Source: Mycolicibacterium brisbanense (GTDB lineage: Bacteria; Actinomycetota; Actinomycetes; Mycobacteriales; Mycobacteriaceae). From it: a DNA stretch of 64,000 nucleotides. Shown piece by piece: positions 63,278 to 64,000 of this stretch. How positions within the stretch are numbered: the stretch's first letter is position 1; each line of letters begins with the position of its first letter. Position numbers and translations under genes: made by a program. Location of the stretch: NCBI RefSeq assembly GCF_001570425.1, contig NZ_BCSX01000001.1, positions 19,996 to 83,995 of the forward strand, given 5' to 3'. The notes below the pieces were generated by a model that was given only the letters and a program-made list of their open reading frames with translations, was not told the origin of the DNA and did not search any database.

Positions 63278-63661
63278 ATGGCAGAAATCACGACTGTTGG
63301 AACCTTGAGCAAGGCTGGATCGATCCACAAGGTGGAGCGGGGCTACGAGGGGTTGCCGAGCATGAACGAGCCCGGTGTGGTCGCCTCGATCGCCGACTCG
63401 TTGCACAACCCGGAGGGGACGGTCATGTCTTCGGGGTTCTTCGAGCTGAAGAAGTCCGAGCCGTTGGTGTACACGTACACCTACGACGAGATGAAACTGG
63501 TTGTGGCGGGTGAGTTCATCCTCACCGATCAGGACACCGGCGAGGTCACCCACGCCAAGGAGCGCGACGTGTTGTTCTTCCCGAAGGGCACCACCGTCAA
63601 GTTCGAGACCCCCGAGTACGGCCTCGGCTTCTTCGCCGGCGACCGCACCTTCGCCCCATAA
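63278..63661 (+). CDS. EutQ-like cupin protein
   Basis: 127 residues from ATG 63278 with GGAG 5 bases upstream. The C-terminal part (YTYDEMKLVVAGEFILTDQD, then ERDVLFFPKGTTVKFETPEY) is a small cupin barrel with the spacing of ethanolamine-utilisation EutQ-like proteins; the metal His residues of classical cupins are largely missing. Followed by a strong terminator and the start of a flavin monooxygenase. Confidence 0.78.
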   Translation: MAEITTVGTLSKAGSIHKVERGYEGLPSMNEPGVVASIADSLHNPEGTVMSSGFFELKKSEPLVYTYTYDEMKLVVAGEFILTDQDTGEVTHAKERDVLFFPKGTTVKFETPEYGLGFFAGDRTFAP

Positions 63662-63670
63662 AACCCTGTT

Positions 63671-63709
63671 CGGCGTTCGCCGGGTCGGAGAGACACCCGG
63701 CGAACGCCG
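63671..63709 (+). terminator. Strong hairpin terminator after the cupin gene
   Basis: CGGCGTTCGCCGGGT (63671-63685) pairs perfectly over 15 bases with ACCCGGCGAACGCCG (63695-63709) around a 9-base loop, nine bases after the stop. No T-run follows, as is common in mycobacteria. Confidence 0.75.
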
Positions 63710-63946
63710 TACAGCAGCTTTTCCTGCCGGCACCGAGACACCATGCCGGCCTGCTCTGAATTTCGATTCCAGGAAAGTGCGACGCCTTTCTGACTGGAAT
63801 TCACGTCTGTCCCTGCCGGATACCTTGAAATAACGGAATCCGACGCTGTGGGAAAACGAATCGATCATGCGCTGCGGTGGCGCATGCACAAAAACTCATG
63901 GCGTTGGGTTTCAACGTCGCATGGAATTATTGAAGAGGATTGGATC

Positions 63947-64000
63947 ATGACTTTGCGTGTCGGAATTATTGGTGCTGGGCCGAGTGGTTTGGCGCAGTTG
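63947..64000 (+). CDS. N-terminal start of an FAD-dependent flavoprotein (runs off the window)
   Basis: ATG 63947 with AGAGGA 7 bases upstream opens a frame that continues past the window end. The first 18 residues contain VGIIGAGPSG, an FAD-binding Rossmann motif, so it is a flavin-dependent monooxygenase or related oxidoreductase. Codons here are less GC-rich (ATT, GGT, GCT) than in neighbours. The family cannot be narrowed further. Confidence 0.65.
   Translation, partial: MTLRVGIIGAGPSGLAQL

Overview
The window is high-GC actinobacterial DNA and almost certainly comes from a fast-growing mycobacterium (Mycolicibacterium/Mycobacterium). The support is a Dps1-type ferritin, an Rv2629-like protein, an aofH-hpx-like gene pair, an EthA-type Baeyer-Villiger monooxygenase, several F420/FMN luciferase-like oxidoreductases, a Ddn-like protein, an M-box riboswitch and many ATGA/TGATG start-stop overlaps. 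I see no rRNA, tRNA, insertion sequence, prophage or CRISPR array.

Region 1 (1-17.7 kb) is one large catabolic locus. The left plus-strand part has a transporter tail, a galactose-mutarotase-like protein, an aldose-dehydrogenase-like aldo/keto reductase, a sugar-lactonase-like amidohydrolase and a class-III aminotransferase. A second plus-strand unit follows: a GMC flavoprotein oxidoreductase, its small subunit and a luciferase-like monooxygenase. A minus-strand operon (13.3 to 7.9 kb) carries an APC permease, an aminoaldehyde-type dehydrogenase, a 2-oxoglutarate-semialdehyde-type dehydrogenase and an SDR. Then come a CynX-type MFS transporter, a DapA-family lyase, a proline-racemase-family enzyme and a GntR/FCD regulator. 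A palindrome close to TTGTCGACAA sits on or just after the predicted -10 of four promoters (4576, 13348, 14874, 17014), so I infer that the GntR protein represses the whole locus and itself. The DapA, racemase and semialdehyde dehydrogenase set resembles hydroxyproline breakdown to 2-oxoglutarate, but the real substrate is uncertain.

Region 2 (17.8-34.2 kb) holds redox and detoxification genes: DUF2252, zinc alcohol dehydrogenases, a PIG-L deacetylase, a NtaA/DszA-type monooxygenase with an MHS transporter, a TetR regulator beside a phosphotransferase and a lipocalin-like protein, an EthA-like monooxygenase, a TIGR03617-like oxidoreductase, an AofH-like amine oxidase, an alpha/beta hydrolase and a quinone oxidoreductase. 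A short repeat/hairpin block lies at 26.9-27.1 kb.

Region 3 (34.3-44.8 kb) has a DUF2235 protein, two tandem dienelactone-hydrolase-like genes (one frameshifted) divergent from an XRE/MmyB-type regulator, a MarR regulator, a Ddn-like protein, a membrane protein with a degenerate GGDEF domain, an agmatine-deiminase/amidase pair and an exported protein built of 39-residue repeats.

Region 4 (44.8-50.4 kb) looks like a magnesium module: an M-box riboswitch leads into a 61-residue protein and an NRAMP-family transporter. A second NRAMP paralogue runs convergently and is coupled to a membrane-less PRC-MgtE_N-CBS protein. Both NRAMPs have lost the methionine that selects transition metals, which suggests Mg2+ transport.

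Region 5 (50.5-64 kb) is a stress and surface region: DoxX with an ECF41-like sigma factor, Dps, an Rv2629-like protein, hemerythrin, a cysteine-rich ANTAR protein, an SDR, a prolyl aminopeptidase, a phosphoesterase, an APC permease, several small exported or membrane proteins, a flavoprotein, an EutQ-like cupin and the start of a flavin monooxygenase.
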